38,120 nt of DNA from Aureimonas ureilytica DSM 18598 = NBRC 106430 (GTDB taxonomy: Bacteria > Pseudomonadota > Alphaproteobacteria > Rhizobiales > Rhizobiaceae), in the NCBI RefSeq assembly GCF_000382705.1, contig NZ_ARQE01000018.1:1-38120 (forward strand), written 5' to 3'. A program made the position numbers and the translations under genes. A model generated the notes under the pieces. It was not told where the DNA came from. It did not search any database and saw only the letters and a program-made list of their open reading frames with translations. Positions 32,050 through 38,120 of the stretch are shown piece by piece. Position 1 is the first letter of the stretch; each line of letters starts with the position of its first letter.

Positions 32050-32071
32050 GGCGCCCGCGTGGCGCCTTTTT
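32050..32071 (+). terminator. Terminator-like hairpin before the endolysin
   Basis: GGCGCC-CGCGT-GGCGCC followed by TTTTT (32067-32071), 17 nt before the endolysin start. Confidence 0.7.
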
Positions 32072-32087
32072 CACGTCTGGACCTTCC

Positions 32088-32864
32088 ATGTCTCTTCCCA
32101 AATCGTGGCTCATGGCCGCGACGATGACGCGCGTCATCCTGCACTGGACGGGTGGGGCGCATGTCGCCTCCATCCTCGACCGCCAGCACTATCACCTGAT
32201 CGTGGAGGGCGACGGCAACGTGGTTCGCGGGGATCTTCCGATCTCGGCCAACCAGGCGCCGATCCGGGGCAACTATGCGGCCCACACGCTCGGCTGCAAC
32301 TCAGGTTCGATCGGCGTTTCCCTCGCTTCCATGGCCGGCGCCAAGGAAAGCCCGTGGAACCCCGGATCGCACCCGACCACCGCCGATCAATGGGCGGCCG
32401 GGGTCGAGATCGTCGCCGAGCTGTGCCGGCGCTACGCGATCCCGGTCACGCCGGAAACCGTGCTCTCCCACGCCGAGGTGCAGGAAACGCTCGGCATTCG
32501 CCAGCGCGGGAAATGGGACATCGCCCGGCTGGCGTTCGATCCGTCCGTGTTCGGGCCGCGCGTCGTCGGCGATCGCTTCCGGCGCGACGTGCAAGCCGCC
32601 CTCGATGGCGCGCGCGATCTGCCGGCGCCGGTGGAGCCGAAGGGCAAAGCGAAGGCTCCTGACGCCAACGCCATGGAGCTGGCGGCGATCGTCACGGCTC
32701 CCGTCCTCAATCTGCGGAAGACGGAGGATGGCGCGATCGTCGGCAAGCTGCCGCGCGGCACCCGCCTTGCCGTCCTCGATCACGATCGCGGCTGGAGCGA
32801 AGTCCGAACGCCTGCCGGCGTCCTCGGCTTCGTCGCCTCGAAATACCTCACCCTCGACGCCTGA
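32088..32864 (+). CDS. Endolysin: N-acetylmuramoyl-L-alanine amidase with SH3 domain
   Basis: A 258-residue protein. Residues about 12-150 form an amidase_2/T7-lysozyme-like domain: zinc ligand H19 in VILHWTGG, the second histidine H128 in VLSHAEV, and a late RQRGKWD with K142 and D144 in place of the usual third-ligand region. Residues about 205-256 are an SH3b-type wall-binding domain (LNLRKTEDGAIVGKLPRGT, ending GFVASKYL). It cuts the bond between MurNAc and the stem peptide at lysis. There is no signal peptide, so it depends on the holin-like proteins just downstream. Confidence 0.87.
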   Translation: MSLPKSWLMAATMTRVILHWTGGAHVASILDRQHYHLIVEGDGNVVRGDLPISANQAPIRGNYAAHTLGCNSGSIGVSLASMAGAKESPWNPGSHPTTADQWAAGVEIVAELCRRYAIPVTPETVLSHAEVQETLGIRQRGKWDIARLAFDPSVFGPRVVGDRFRRDVQAALDGARDLPAPVEPKGKAKAPDANAMELAAIVTAPVLNLRKTEDGAIVGKLPRGTRLAVLDHDRGWSEVRTPAGVLGFVASKYLTLDA

Positions 32865-32875
32865 AAGGACTGGAC

Positions 32876-33259
32876 ATGCCGACCGAAGCGCAGAAGATCA
32901 TGAAGGCCGAAGACCTGATCGCCCCGGCCGTGGCCGCCGAGTTGCAGAGCGCGGCCGACAATCCTCGCCTGTCGCTCCAGCGCGCGGACGTGCCGCGCGT
33001 CGCGGCGGGCGTCATCCAGGCTGTCGCGCCGCTCGTCCAGCACGCGACGAACGCCGAGCCCTGGTATCAGAGCCGCGTCACCTGGGGCGTCATCCTCGCC
33101 GGCCTCTCCACGATCGCCAAGCCGCTGGTCGGCGAGCTACCGATCTCGGCCGAGCAAACGGTGGACATCGTGAACGCGCTGGCGACGGCCGGGCAGGCGT
33201 TCGGCTTCGGCCTGACGCTCTATGGCCGCTGGCGGGCCAAGCGGCCGATCGGCCGATAG
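32876..33259 (+). CDS. Holin-like membrane protein 1
   Basis: A 127-residue protein following the endolysin by 11 nt. The N-terminal 60 residues are helical and amphipathic; two hydrophobic segments lie at about 66-84 (TWGVILAGLSTIAKPLVG) and 97-117 (IVNALATAGQAFGFGLTLYG), and the protein ends with a basic tail (WRAKRPIGR). An EPWYQSRVTWG entry and a basic end are common in phage proteins next to endolysins. It is probably a holin or holin partner. Confidence 0.65.
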   Translation: MPTEAQKIMKAEDLIAPAVAAELQSAADNPRLSLQRADVPRVAAGVIQAVAPLVQHATNAEPWYQSRVTWGVILAGLSTIAKPLVGELPISAEQTVDIVNALATAGQAFGFGLTLYGRWRAKRPIGR

Positions 33260-33317
33260 GCGCAAAGCCGTGTTCGCCCGGCAATCCAAGCATCCAGCAA
33301 AGAGGCGCACGGCGCAT

Positions 33318-33641
33318 ATGGAATGGACCTTCTGGGCCGACGCTCGCCTTGCTCTCGCCGGCGGGCTGGGCGGCTGCGTGAGCTGGCTGACGCGCCGGGG
33401 CTCCAAGACTGACGGCGCTGTCCAGATCGTGGTGGGTGCGATCTCAGCCGTCTACCTCTCGCCGATCGCCATTCCCGCCATGGGGTCGGTGTTCGGCAAC
33501 ATCGTCGCGACGCCGGAAGAGCTGTCGCGCTTGTCCGGCTTCGTGATCGGCATCGGCGGCGTCTCGGTTTCGGGCTTCATCCTCGACCTCTGGCACCGGC
33601 GCCGCGCCGCCATCGCGCCGCCTGACGGGAACAGCAAATGA
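33318..33641 (+). CDS. Holin-like membrane protein 2
   Basis: A 107-residue protein from the ATG at 33318; a GTG at 33270 would add 16 basic residues. Three hydrophobic segments lie at about 8-24, 36-58 and 73-93, with a positively charged C-terminus after DLWHRRRAA. The number and spacing of spans fit a class I holin. It is coupled to the next gene by ATGA. With the gene at 32876 it forms a two-protein lysis pore system, one perhaps acting as antiholin. Confidence 0.62.
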   Translation: MEWTFWADARLALAGGLGGCVSWLTRRGSKTDGAVQIVVGAISAVYLSPIAIPAMGSVFGNIVATPEELSRLSGFVIGIGGVSVSGFILDLWHRRRAAIAPPDGNSK

Positions 33642-34201
33642 GCGAGTTCTTTCATGCCTTCCGCCGCGTCGTCCTTACGGTCGGCGCGGCCTGCCTTCTC
33701 CTGGGCGGGTACTTCACGTTTCAGGGGGTGCGCCACCTGATCGGCGGGCTCGAGGTCGCGCGCTGGCCGGTGCTCGCCGATGTCCAGGTGTGCGACGGCC
33801 GGGTCTCGACGCAGACCGGGGAGTGTCAGGGCACCGTCCTGGTCTTCGCCTCGTTCCAGCAAACGGCAGCGCGATGCGACGGCCGAGACGCGATCGTGTC
33901 GGGCGTCATGAGCAAGGTTCGCACGGATGCGGTCTATGTGGATGGTCGCCAGCAAATCTACTACGGCGCGCCGGACGGCCGATCGCGCCGAACGTTCTTC
34001 GAGTTCGAGGATGCGCAGGAGGGGACGCCGACGAATCGGCCGCGTGGTGTGCAGGATTGGGGGCCGTGGCGCCTGCTCGGCGGCTGCGTCACCGAATACA
34101 CCACCTGGTTCTCGACGGTGGAGCACAAGCCCTGGCACGGGTTCTGGAACCTGCCGACAACGATCGGGCCGTTTCCGCTCCCCCGTGCCAAGCTCGACTA
34201 G
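33638..34201 (+). CDS. Membrane-anchored periplasmic protein at the end of the lysis cassette
   Basis: A 187-residue protein with one N-terminal span (about residues 11-34, VVLTVGAACLLLGGYFTFQGV) and a soluble domain of about 150 residues containing four cysteines (CDG, GECQG, RCDG, GGCV), consistent with disulfides in the periplasm. It resembles an inner-membrane tethered protein; an unusual i-spanin is possible but no coiled coil is seen. It overlaps holin 2 by ATGA, so it is lysis-linked or a lysogenic cargo gene. Confidence 0.55.
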   Translation: MSEFFHAFRRVVLTVGAACLLLGGYFTFQGVRHLIGGLEVARWPVLADVQVCDGRVSTQTGECQGTVLVFASFQQTAARCDGRDAIVSGVMSKVRTDAVYVDGRQQIYYGAPDGRSRRTFFEFEDAQEGTPTNRPRGVQDWGPWRLLGGCVTEYTTWFSTVEHKPWHGFWNLPTTIGPFPLPRAKLD

Positions 34202-34257
34202 AGGATCATCACCATTAGAACGGCGACGGCCGACCATGCGTAAAGGGTCTTCGGCAT
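34198..34257 (-). CDS. 19-residue hydrophobic micro-protein
   Basis: On the reverse strand, ATG 34257 to TAG 34198 encodes MPKTLYAWSAVAVLMVMIL: two charged or polar residues and then a single membrane span. GGGAG lies 9 nt upstream. Its last codons overlap the stop of the rightward 187-aa gene. It sits between that gene and the bidirectional terminator at 34299. The start signal and clean span make it plausible; function unknown. Confidence 0.45.
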   Translation of the reverse strand: MPKTLYAWSAVAVLMVMIL

Positions 34258-34298
34258 TTCGCGTCACTCCCTGCCCATGTGCATGATCTATATACGAC

Positions 34299-34339
34299 AA
34301 TGGCCCCGCCTCGGTTTCAAGCCGGGGCGGGGCCATTTT
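34299..34339. terminator. Bidirectional terminator at the end of the late operon
   Basis: ATGGCCCCGCC (34300-34310) pairs with GGCGGGGCCAT (34326-34336), with an inner loop of 15 nt that contains a small CGG/CCG stem; AA precedes and TTT follows. It separates the late operon and micro-gene from the leftward cargo pair. Confidence 0.8.
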
Positions 34340-34412
34340 GCGTTTCAGGAGATGGGATTGCTGACTAACCGATCTGAGTACGGTGCCTCAAAAACAACCT
34401 TCGTCTATGTTT

Positions 34413-34925
34413 CTAAGAGCTTTTCAGCAGCGATATACCAATACGTTGCTCAATGACTGGCTTTGCCTCAGCAAACGCCCGCTGACTGTCTGCAAAGCGG
34501 CTCGCTAGGTATTGAAGATCCGCCAGCTTTTTAGTCCTAAGTATTTCGGATTTTAGATTGGTCAAAGCTAACTGATAATCGCTTATTTTTTTGGAGTCTT
34601 CAGGATTTAGGCCGAGCTTGAAATCGTTCAGGGTAACGTACATTCGAACAAGATCAGAATTCAACTCACGAACAGTCGTTTCTTCCGGGCGCTTACCCGA
34701 AGCAATCTTGAATGTCAGCTTTTCCAAATTGATCGCGACCGACTGCTCTGAGGCTGCAACTTTCTGATACTCAGCCAGCATTCTTTCTTCGAAACGGGTG
34801 GCACGGGACTGCTCGAGTTGCGCAAAACCAGTCCAGCCGACACCGATCCCAGCTGTCGCCGCAGCTAGGAGGGTCTTACCCAGATTCCGTCTGGCCCAGT
34901 CGGCCACGCGCTGTACACGAGACAT
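34413..34925 (-). CDS. Membrane-anchored coiled-coil protein, second gene of the cargo pair
   Basis: A 170-residue protein. Residues about 15-35 (LGKTLLAAATAGIGVGWTG) form one membrane span after a basic N-terminus, which leaves the C-terminal 135 residues outside the cytoplasm or, if reversed, inside. That part is almost entirely helical, with heptad-like stretches (LEQSRATRFEERMLAEYQKV, LTNLKSEILRTKKLADLQYL). It begins 34 nt after the 385-aa gene and shares its lower GC content. No family recognised. By analogy with two-gene exclusion modules it may be the membrane effector, but this is inference. Confidence 0.62.
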   Translation of the reverse strand: MSRVQRVADWARRNLGKTLLAAATAGIGVGWTGFAQLEQSRATRFEERMLAEYQKVAASEQSVAINLEKLTFKIASGKRPEETTVRELNSDLVRMYVTLNDFKLGLNPEDSKKISDYQLALTNLKSEILRTKKLADLQYLASRFADSQRAFAEAKPVIEQRIGISLLKSS

Positions 34926-34959
34926 TGTCCAAAACTCCCGCCTGGAAGATAGCGAGCTT

Positions 34960-36117
34960 TCAGTCTTTTGCTACTGGTGATGGTGCAGGTATCGGAATTT
35001 TCCCGCCGTCTTCCACAAGGCGTGCCTTGGTTTTCAATCCCACCGCGTCGTTCACGAGCATCTGTTTGCCGCAAACTTTCTCCCACCAGAGATCGGCATT
35101 CATGACCATTCGCATGCTGTGCTGAAGGTCATCTTCAAGCGATTGATCGCATATCGAGACAGTCGCATTCGCAGAGTTTTGGACTTTGACGTCGGCTGCT
35201 GCGACAGGATTGGCACCCGCGCTGGCCAACACCGTCATGGATGCGATGTATCCAGCCAGAGCAGCGTCGCGCAGAGGCCTTCCGAAAAATCCAGGCGAAT
35301 GAACCTCAATACTGATATCGCCGAACAACTCTCTATTGTAATACTTATCGAGCCCATCCTGTAGGGATAGACTTAGAAAATCTTCGAGGCAGTCATTTCT
35401 GAGCGCGACGTACATCGCACCGTAAAGATTTGTCAGGAAGAGAGCGTCAGAAAGGTCCTTCTGGTCAACGACCCTCTGGGTAACTTCCATGAAGTTGCCA
35501 GAGCGGTCACCGTAGACGTAATCACCGTAAGCATGCTCGTAGAATTCATGCCGCGATGCATTCTCGCTAACTCGAATGAGAGCCTGACGATTCTGCATCA
35601 ACTTGATCTGACGCTGACCAAATTCATATTTTGGTTGATTACGGTCGAGGAACTTGATGCGCCTCGCCTGCACTGGGTCAAGGTATCTGCCGGGACGGAC
35701 GGTGAAGGTTGGGTCGAATTCTCCCACGATCTCCGCCAACATAACGTCCGTATTGTAGCCCGATCCGGGTATGATTATCAGATCGCCCGGCTTCGCCAAT
35801 TTGTAGAGCGTTTCTGCCTCACGCATGTACCTTGCGGGTTTCGTTGCCTGTACAGAGTGATCATCAGGATCAGTGGAAGGGCGTTCGGGCTTTACGCGCT
35901 GGCGGTTCCAGGCAGCGAGTGCTCTAGCCATGCGAAGCCTGTTGCGAACAACCTCGAGTTCCAGATCGGGTGCCGCTTCAAGGTTCGCTCCAGGGAGATC
36001 CAGAAACACCGCTTTGAAGTGCTTGAAGTCATCATAGAACCGCTTTCCATCACCCGGATGGAGGACAAAAATTTGATGATCGGGCTGAATGACCTTCAGC
36101 GCAGGATCAAGAATCAT
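34960..36117 (-). CDS. Unknown cargo protein, first gene of a possible defence/exclusion pair
   Basis: A 385-residue protein of lower GC content than the phage. Residues about 15-45 (FVLHPGDGKRFYDDFKHF, then an AVFLDLPG strand) and 105-160 (KPGDLIIIPGSGYNTDVMLAEIVGEF, then a PVQARRIKFLD strand) recall the PUA/EVE-like sensor domain that opens some restriction-like defence proteins. The link is a resemblance of pattern, not a proven homology. Residues about 195-280 are a second acidic domain, and 286-308 (ALAGYIASMTVLASAGANP) is a candidate membrane segment. The C-terminus is soluble. The 176 bp before it (36118-36293) hold no gene and probably its promoter. Confidence 0.6.
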   Translation of the reverse strand: MILDPALKVIQPDHQIFVLHPGDGKRFYDDFKHFKAVFLDLPGANLEAAPDLELEVVRNRLRMARALAAWNRQRVKPERPSTDPDDHSVQATKPARYMREAETLYKLAKPGDLIIIPGSGYNTDVMLAEIVGEFDPTFTVRPGRYLDPVQARRIKFLDRNQPKYEFGQRQIKLMQNRQALIRVSENASRHEFYEHAYGDYVYGDRSGNFMEVTQRVVDQKDLSDALFLTNLYGAMYVALRNDCLEDFLSLSLQDGLDKYYNRELFGDISIEVHSPGFFGRPLRDAALAGYIASMTVLASAGANPVAAADVKVQNSANATVSICDQSLEDDLQHSMRMVMNADLWWEKVCGKQMLVNDAVGLKTKARLVEDGGKIPIPAPSPVAKD

Positions 36118-36293
36118 AACTCAGACGCCTCCCATGATGCCTCACTAGATTGTAGGTTCCCGGTAACGTCAATCTCTGAGCGTGGAGGACGTATTGCTAT
36201 TCAACGTCTCGATGTGCGCGAGCTTCCGCTAGTGCGAAGAAACGCCTGTCGCGACTGCACTCGAATTGAGGACGCCATTCAAGCTGACAGGAC

Positions 36294-36539
36294 TCACGCT
36301 TCGGCGAATTCCGGAGGCAGCTCACCATAGCGCGCGAGGATGATGGGTTCTTCCAGAACCTCGCCTGTCTCGGTGTCCACAGACTGTTGAACCGCCACGA
36401 CGCCGACGAAGCGCCGCGCGTCCCGCTCGGCCCGGCCGGTCGCCTCTTCGGGCGTCTTGAAGTCCATGAGCCTGCCGGCGATCAACCGCTTGCCCTGGCG
36501 TTCGAAGGGCTGCACGAGATTGAGGGTCTTCGCAGTCAT
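36294..36539 (-). CDS. Small SOS-controlled hypothetical protein
   Basis: An 81-residue protein: a strand-helix start (TLNLVQPFERQGKRLIAGRLM), a helix rich in Arg and Glu (PEEATGRAERDARRFVG), then two strands (VVAVQQSVDTETGEV, IILARYGELPPEF). Compact, soluble and of host-like high GC, unlike the adjacent cargo pair. A LexA box lies 66-80 nt upstream. It recalls small conserved Rhizobiales proteins of unknown function, a memory I cannot verify here. Confidence 0.65.
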   Translation of the reverse strand: MTAKTLNLVQPFERQGKRLIAGRLMDFKTPEEATGRAERDARRFVGVVAVQQSVDTETGEVLEEPIILARYGELPPEFAEA

Positions 36540-36604
36540 GTGGGGTCTCCGCTGGTTTGATTGAGCCGAGCATGACTCGGCCGCGCGGAGATGAAAAGGG
36601 ATAT

Positions 36605-36619
36605 GTTCCTATTTCGTTC
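36605..36619 (-). promoter_or_regulatory. LexA box upstream of the 81-aa gene
   Basis: GTTC-CTATTTC-GTTC on the + strand (GAAC-N7-GAAC toward the gene). It differs from the box at 1870-1884 in one spacer base only (CTATTTT against CTATTTC), and the identity extends to TCAT on the right. Confidence 0.7.
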
Positions 36620-36687
36620 TCATGGATGGGGATGACGCGCGGCGTCGAACGATTCTCATTCCACACGGGCTGAGAAAGTCAGGGACC

Positions 36688-36725
36688 GGGACCACGATCG
36701 AATCTGGGACCACAGCGGGACCACG
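36688..36725. repeat. Three GGGACCAC repeats left of the attachment core
   Basis: GGGACCAC(G/A) starts at 36688, 36706 and 36717, 46-84 bp left of the tRNA core. Short direct repeats flanking a tRNA core are typical arm-type sites for a tyrosine integrase; no integrase gene is in the window. Confidence 0.5.
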
Positions 36726-36763
36726 AAAAGCGAAAGGGGTCAGCGAACTAACGCTAACCCCTT
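36726..36763 (-). terminator. Terminator after the tRNA-Thr 3' half
   Basis: Reading leftward, AAGGGGT-x-AGCG pairs with CGCT-x-ACCCCTT (36734-36745 with 36752-36763), one mismatch, 6-nt loop, followed leftward by a T-rich TTTCGCTTTT. Confidence 0.65.
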
Positions 36764-36771
36764 GTAATTAC

Positions 36772-36821
36772 TGGTGCCGGCTGCAGGGCTCGAACCCGCG
36801 ACCCCCTGATTACAAATCAGA
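36772..36821 (-). other. tRNA-Thr(TGT) 3' half, attachment core
   Basis: On the reverse strand this reads as the anticodon arm (TCTGA-TTTGTAA-TCAGG, anticodon TGT), a 5-nt variable loop, a T-arm (GCGGG-TTCGAGC-CCTGC), the 3' acceptor strand AGCCGGC, discriminator A and encoded CCA. The D-arm and 5' acceptor strand are absent: beyond 36821 the DNA is the end of the ParA gene. A tRNA 3' half of this extent is the usual core left at one end of an integrated element. Confidence 0.8.
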
Positions 36822-37839
36822 GCTTTGCAACGACATGGCCCATGGCTGTTTTCGCATTTTCGAGATAGTCGCGCTTAACTTGGACTCTGTGGCCGTTGAC
36901 GGTCTGCTTGCCGATCTGCACCTTCGAGAAGGGCATTCCCTTCGCGTAAGCTACTACGCCGGTCGTTCCAAAGTCGCGTACTTCTACGAAACCATCTTCG
37001 CTGGTCGTGAAGCTGAAGATTTCGGGATTTGTTTGAATCAGGGCTGCCACATCTCGTTCGATTGCCGTGAGAACCGCAGCGTAAGCACTCGCCGCACCCA
37101 TGTATTGAGTAAGGCGATTTTTGACGATTAGATGCACCTTCGGAAGAGGTCTGCCCGCAGCTCGCAGCTTGGTGGCAAACGCAAAAGTCGTGTAGATTTC
37201 TGATGGCAATTTCAGGCCATAAACCAGCGAGAAGGCGTTTTGAATGGCGCGACGTGAAGAATCGTCGGCCATAACAGGCAGTATCAGAAAATCTGACGCA
37301 GCTAGGGCGATCTGGGTGTAAAGCGAAAAACTGGGATTACAGTCGAAGAAGATGGCATCATACTCGTTTTCGATTTGAGCGATGAAATCTTTTAGCCAAT
37401 CAACGACTGCAATCCACGGGTTCGTTCCCGGGATTTGATTGTTGGCAAGGGTGTTTACCGCGTTTGATTGCAGTTCGAGAAGTGGGTCGCCGCATACGAG
37501 ATCAATATTCGATGGTATGCTCTGATTGATCCCCGATGGCTTCGTGATAAAATCACGCGCTTGGAACTGAGGTGGCGTATAGGGCGAGGGTAGCCGAAGC
37601 TGGAAATAGCCGCCAACGCTGCTGCGGGGAACGACACCCTGCCGAGCGAGCAGTTTACCGCTTCCGTCATTGTTCAGGCCGCCGAGCATCAACTCTGAGA
37701 GGTTCGCCTGCGGGCAAACGTCTATCGCCAGGATGCGGTGATCGGGGTGCGTCTCAGCATACAAGTTGATCGATTGGAAGGCGATGCTGGTCTTACCAGT
37801 GCCCCCTTTATTGTTCCAAAATGCGTACTTCTGAGCCAT
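36817..37839 (-). CDS. ParA-family ATPase
   Basis: A 340-residue protein from the ATG at 37839, with AAGGA 9 nt upstream; the frame is open to 37908 but that extension has no ribosome site and contains the palindrome at 37866. The deviant Walker A is KGGTGKTS near the N-terminus (NNKGGTGKT), followed by the A' segment ILAIDVCPQANLSE, where the usual D-x-D-P-Q-x-N is D-V-C-P-Q-x-N, and Walker B DAIFFDCNPSF. The end is basic (NGHRVQVKRDYL). No ParB gene is adjacent. Its TGA (36819-36817) is made by the tRNA core. GC is lower than in the phage, so it probably belongs to another mobile element. Confidence 0.85.
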   Translation of the reverse strand: MAQKYAFWNNKGGTGKTSIAFQSINLYAETHPDHRILAIDVCPQANLSELMLGGLNNDGSGKLLARQGVVPRSSVGGYFQLRLPSPYTPPQFQARDFITKPSGINQSIPSNIDLVCGDPLLELQSNAVNTLANNQIPGTNPWIAVVDWLKDFIAQIENEYDAIFFDCNPSFSLYTQIALAASDFLILPVMADDSSRRAIQNAFSLVYGLKLPSEIYTTFAFATKLRAAGRPLPKVHLIVKNRLTQYMGAASAYAAVLTAIERDVAALIQTNPEIFSFTTSEDGFVEVRDFGTTGVVAYAKGMPFSKVQIGKQTVNGHRVQVKRDYLENAKTAMGHVVAKL

Positions 37840-37865
37840 GTCGTTGTCTTCCTTAGCCGCAAGGG

Positions 37866-37880
37866 TGTCCATTTTGGACA
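37866..37880. promoter_or_regulatory. Palindrome upstream of ParA, candidate operator
   Basis: TGTCC-ATTTT-GGACA is a perfect inverted repeat 27-41 nt upstream of the ParA start. ParA-type genes are often autoregulated from such sites. Confidence 0.5.
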
Positions 37881-37951
37881 TATTGGGGGCTGCGTGGGAC
37901 AACGTCAAGGTAGGGGAGGGGCACAGATATGGTGGAACCGATCGTGAACAC

Positions 37952-37975
37952 CCGTGGGACTTTCCGTGGGACTTT
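37952..37975. repeat. Tandem CCGTGGGACTTT repeat
   Basis: Two adjoining perfect 12-bp copies (37952-37963 and 37964-37975). A related GCGTGGGAC lies at 37892-37900. They resemble integrase arm-type sites or iterons. The surrounding stretch 37840-38081 holds no gene. Confidence 0.5.
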
Positions 37976-38081
37976 TGTTCCCGCAGCTACCACGGTGCGC
38001 CGTTTGTTCCTTCCTTACCGCTTCGCGCCAATTTGCCTCTTGCACCCCAAACCCTTTGGTTCTAGGACTTTTCAGGTGAGC

Positions 38082-38120
38082 GCGGGCGTAGTTCAGCGGT
38101 AGAACGCCAGCTTCCCAAGC
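38082..38120 (+). tRNA. tRNA-Gly(CCC), 5' part
   Basis: Acceptor strand GCGGGCG, TA, D-arm GTTC...GAAC, and anticodon arm CCAGC-TTCCCAA with anticodon CCC are all present; the gene runs off the right edge. It is probably the first host chromosomal gene on this side. Confidence 0.85.

Noticed and set aside
35533-36330. A 265-codon forward open frame opposite the 385-aa cargo gene
   Set aside because: No ribosome site; the reverse frame has coherent domains and couples to the next reverse gene.
36772-36821. A functional tRNA-Thr gene
   Set aside because: The D-arm and 5' acceptor strand are missing, so the sequence cannot fold into a complete tRNA.
36540-38081. An integrase gene near the attachment core
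   Set aside because: No frame here shows tyrosine or serine recombinase features; the only sizeable gene is the ParA ATPase.
1-38120. A CRISPR array
   Set aside because: No repeat of 25-40 bp with regular unique spacers was seen; the only regular arrays are the short 7-12 bp repeats reported above.

Overview
The window is most of a temperate, tailed (siphovirus-type, HK97-fold) prophage in a high-GC alphaproteobacterium, probably of the Hyphomicrobiales (Rhizobiales) type. The alphaproteobacterial assignment rests on two sites of the GTTC-N7-GTTC class (the LexA box of this group), on dense GTGA/ATGA-coupled high-GC genes, and on the look of the tRNA genes. No database was searched; all calls come from reading motifs, gene order and translation signals.

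Layout. 1-1711 is a leftward early operon (MazG-like protein, two small membrane proteins, one hypothetical) that runs off the left edge; an integrase, not seen here, may lie further left. 1712-2874 is the switch: a leftward small repressor faces a rightward Cro-like gene, with TGTCACC-N5-GGTGACA operators in both control regions, and a LexA-box promoter drives a small secreted protein toward the repressor's 3' end. 2874-7754 is a tightly coupled rightward early operon ending in a Toprim primase and a D5-type helicase. 7755-8223 is non-coding and holds two clusters of 9-11 bp-spaced ATGGAGG repeats, a candidate replication origin. 8224-10572 holds a hypothetical gene, an HNH nuclease, an HNH remnant and small accessory genes.

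10573-33641 is the late operon: terminases, portal, ClpP-type protease, capsid, connector and neck genes, tail terminator, tail tube, tail chaperones joined by a predicted -1 frameshift (G GGA AAC), a 1969-aa tape measure with an M15 peptidase domain, tail tip proteins, a propeller-like receptor-binding protein, a DUF4376-like protein, a DUF1353-like protein, an amidase-SH3 endolysin and two holin-like proteins. Several U-tailed hairpins sit just before late-gene ribosome sites, so read-through or antitermination is likely.

33638-36539 is lysis-end and cargo DNA: a membrane-anchored protein, a 19-residue hydrophobic micro-gene, a lower-GC leftward pair (385 aa and 170 aa) that is the best candidate for an undescribed defence or exclusion system, and an 81-aa gene behind a second LexA box. 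At 36772-36821 lies the 3' half of a tRNA-Thr(TGT), an attachment core, with three GGGACCAC repeats on its left. To its right is a lone ParA ATPase whose stop codon lies in the core, then a tandem CCGTGGGACTTT repeat and the start of tRNA-Gly(CCC). This suggests two elements stacked at one tRNA site.
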